DNA of 64,000 nt from Paracoccus marcusii (GTDB taxonomy: Bacteria; Pseudomonadota; Alphaproteobacteria; Rhodobacterales; Rhodobacteraceae), in contig NZ_CP117466.1 in the NCBI RefSeq assembly GCF_028621715.1, positions 3,050,501-3,114,500 on the forward strand, read 5' to 3'. The notes under the pieces are model-generated. The model did not search any database. It was not told where the DNA came from and worked only from the letters and a program-made list of their open reading frames with translations. Below, one piece after another: positions 63,076 to 64,000 of this stretch (positions within the stretch are counted from its first letter, which is position 1; every line of letters begins with the position of its first letter). The translations under genes and the position numbers were made by a program.

Positions 63076-63597
63076 TCAGAAAAGTTCGACGTCGCCGCCA
63101 CGCTGCGGCATCGGCTGTTCGCGCACGGGTGCGCGGGCCTCGCCCAGCAGGTGCAGCTGCACCCGACCGATGACGGGCCAGAACCGGATGCGCCGCGCCT
63201 GCGTGCCGCAGAGGTCGCTGGCGATCAGCGGAATGCCCTCGTCCTGCAGGAAGCGGCGGGCGGCATCGGCATTGCGCTGGCCGATGTCGGGCAGGCCGGC
63301 CATCATCCGTGCGCCGCCGAACAGCTTGGCGCGCAGGCGGCTGCGCACGGCGCCGCGGCGCATCAGCCCGTTCACCAGAACTTCCATTGCGGCGGCGGCA
63401 TAGCGGATGTCGGGGCCGCCCGGCCCCGCATCGGGCAGCAGAAAGTGATTCAGCCCGCCGATTTCCCGGTCCGCATCCATGATGCAGGCCGACACGCAGG
63501 ACCCCAGGACGGTGGTCAGGATCGCGTCAGGATCGTCGCTGATGGCATGTTCGCCCTGAACGACATGGATGACGCGCGTCGCGGCATCGCGGATCAT
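63076..63597 (-). CDS. cheD: Chemoreceptor glutamine deamidase CheD
   Basis: The 173-residue enzyme deamidates receptor glutamines and tunes adaptation. The catalytic Cys is in ILTTVLGSCVSACIMD and the catalytic His in IGGLNHFLLPDAG, matching the CheD pattern. RLRAKLFGGARMMAGLPDIG and NADAARRFLQDEGIPL are further marks. The ATG giving MIRDAATRVIHVVQGEH overlaps the cheB stop by four bases. The chemoreceptor gene follows after 90 bases. Confidence 0.95.
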   Translation of the reverse strand: MIRDAATRVIHVVQGEHAISDDPDAILTTVLGSCVSACIMDADREIGGLNHFLLPDAGPGGPDIRYAAAAMEVLVNGLMRRGAVRSRLRAKLFGGARMMAGLPDIGQRNADAARRFLQDEGIPLIASDLCGTQARRIRFWPVIGRVQLHLLGEARAPVREQPMPQRGGDVELF

Positions 63598-64000
63598 GAC
63601 AGCCTCCTCAGGCGGGCGGGTTCCCGCGTCAAAAGCGTCTGGCCGATGCGCGTGAGGGGCAGCACGTCGACCGCACCGCCCAGCTCCACCGCGACACGCG
63701 GCATGCCCCAGACGACGGATGTGGCACGGTCCTGAGCTATCGTGTGCGCCCCTGCCCGACGCAGCGCGCACAGCCCCTGCGCGCCGTCGGCCCCCATCCC
63801 TGTCAGCAGCGCGGCACGGATGTCCAGACGATCGGCAATCGCCGCACCGTCGGAGAACAGCACGTCCACGGACGGACGGTGCCCGGATACGGGTGGGGTC
63901 GCGGACAGACGCGCGCGGGGTCCGCCCCGCAGGGTCACGCCCAGATGCCTGTCAGGCGCGGCGGCCAGATAGACGACGCCCCGCCGCAGGGGCATGTTGT
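63594..64000 (-). CDS. cheB: Chemotaxis methylesterase CheB, C-terminal part (5'-truncated by window edge)
   Basis: The last 135 or so codons of a CheB-type methylesterase domain are present: GVVYLAAAPDRHLGVTLRG, then HRPSVDVLFSDGAAIADRL and the catalytic-aspartate motif LLTGMGADGAQGLCALRRAG, then QDRATSVVWGMPRVAVELGG. CheB removes methyl groups from chemoreceptors. The N-terminal receiver domain, if any, lies outside the window. It overlaps cheD by four bases. Confidence 0.92.
   Translation of the reverse strand, partial: NMPLRRGVVYLAAAPDRHLGVTLRGGPRARLSATPPVSGHRPSVDVLFSDGAAIADRLDIRAALLTGMGADGAQGLCALRRAGAHTIAQDRATSVVWGMPRVAVELGGAVDVLPLTRIGQTLLTREPARLRRLS

Overview
The window looks like a piece of chromosome from a GC-rich alphaproteobacterium of the Rhodobacterales, most like Paracoccus. 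The strongest taxonomic evidence is a circularly permuted, two-piece type tmRNA gene at about 58.0-58.4 kb whose tag reads ANDNRAPVALAA. An Mrp antiporter, ectABC-ask, hflKC beside a Do-like protease and a globin-coupled chemoreceptor fit that group. I see no insertion sequence, phage gene, CRISPR array, rRNA or tRNA gene. Genes are packed tightly, with many ATGA overlaps, so most of the window is operons.

Layout. 0-6.2 kb: a PaoABC-type molybdenum aldehyde oxidoreductase (large subunit cut by the window edge), a bile acid/Na+ symporter-like carrier, a gamma-glutamyltransferase-family enzyme and a divergent GntR regulator with a GTATAC-type operator between them. 6.2-10.4 kb: an RND pump and its adaptor. 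10.5-12.1 kb: an inositol-monophosphatase-family enzyme and an FkbM methyltransferase. 12.2-16.4 kb: a five-gene pterin/flavin-like cluster (GTP cyclohydrolase II, MDR dehydrogenase, a PTPS-fold protein lacking catalytic residues, a SAM methyltransferase and a stand-alone RibD-type reductase). This is the best candidate for an undescribed pathway. 16.4-19.7 kb: glutarate/glutaryl-CoA catabolism (CoA-transferase, GcdH) with a divergent LysR regulator. 19.7-27.6 kb: a RidA-amidase-oligopeptide-type ABC transporter operon with a divergent racemase-family protein that lacks both catalytic cysteines.

27.6-44.4 kb is largely housekeeping: a YhaN/YhaO-like (SbcCD-related) pair, DUF2141, ferredoxin, a Do-like protease, hflKC, glutathione reductase, rpiA, a soluble PhoR-like kinase, gamma-carbonic anhydrase, gmk, a PAS protein, a double GNAT protein and RNase D. 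44.5-57.6 kb is rich in salt-stress genes: a complete seven-gene Mrp Na+/H+ antiporter and, after bioY, a thioesterase and gnd, the ectoine genes ectABC-ask with a divergent MarR (EctR-like) regulator. 57.6-64 kb: a PepSY protein, the tmRNA, a HemAT-like aerotaxis receptor, a spermidine-synthase-like protein, a transmembrane chemoreceptor, cheD and the 3' end of cheB.

Functions were assigned by reading motifs and family resemblance from memory; no database search was run. Starts were chosen by Shine-Dalgarno spacing, overlap with the preceding stop and the expected family N-terminus. Several genes appear to use GTG or TTG.
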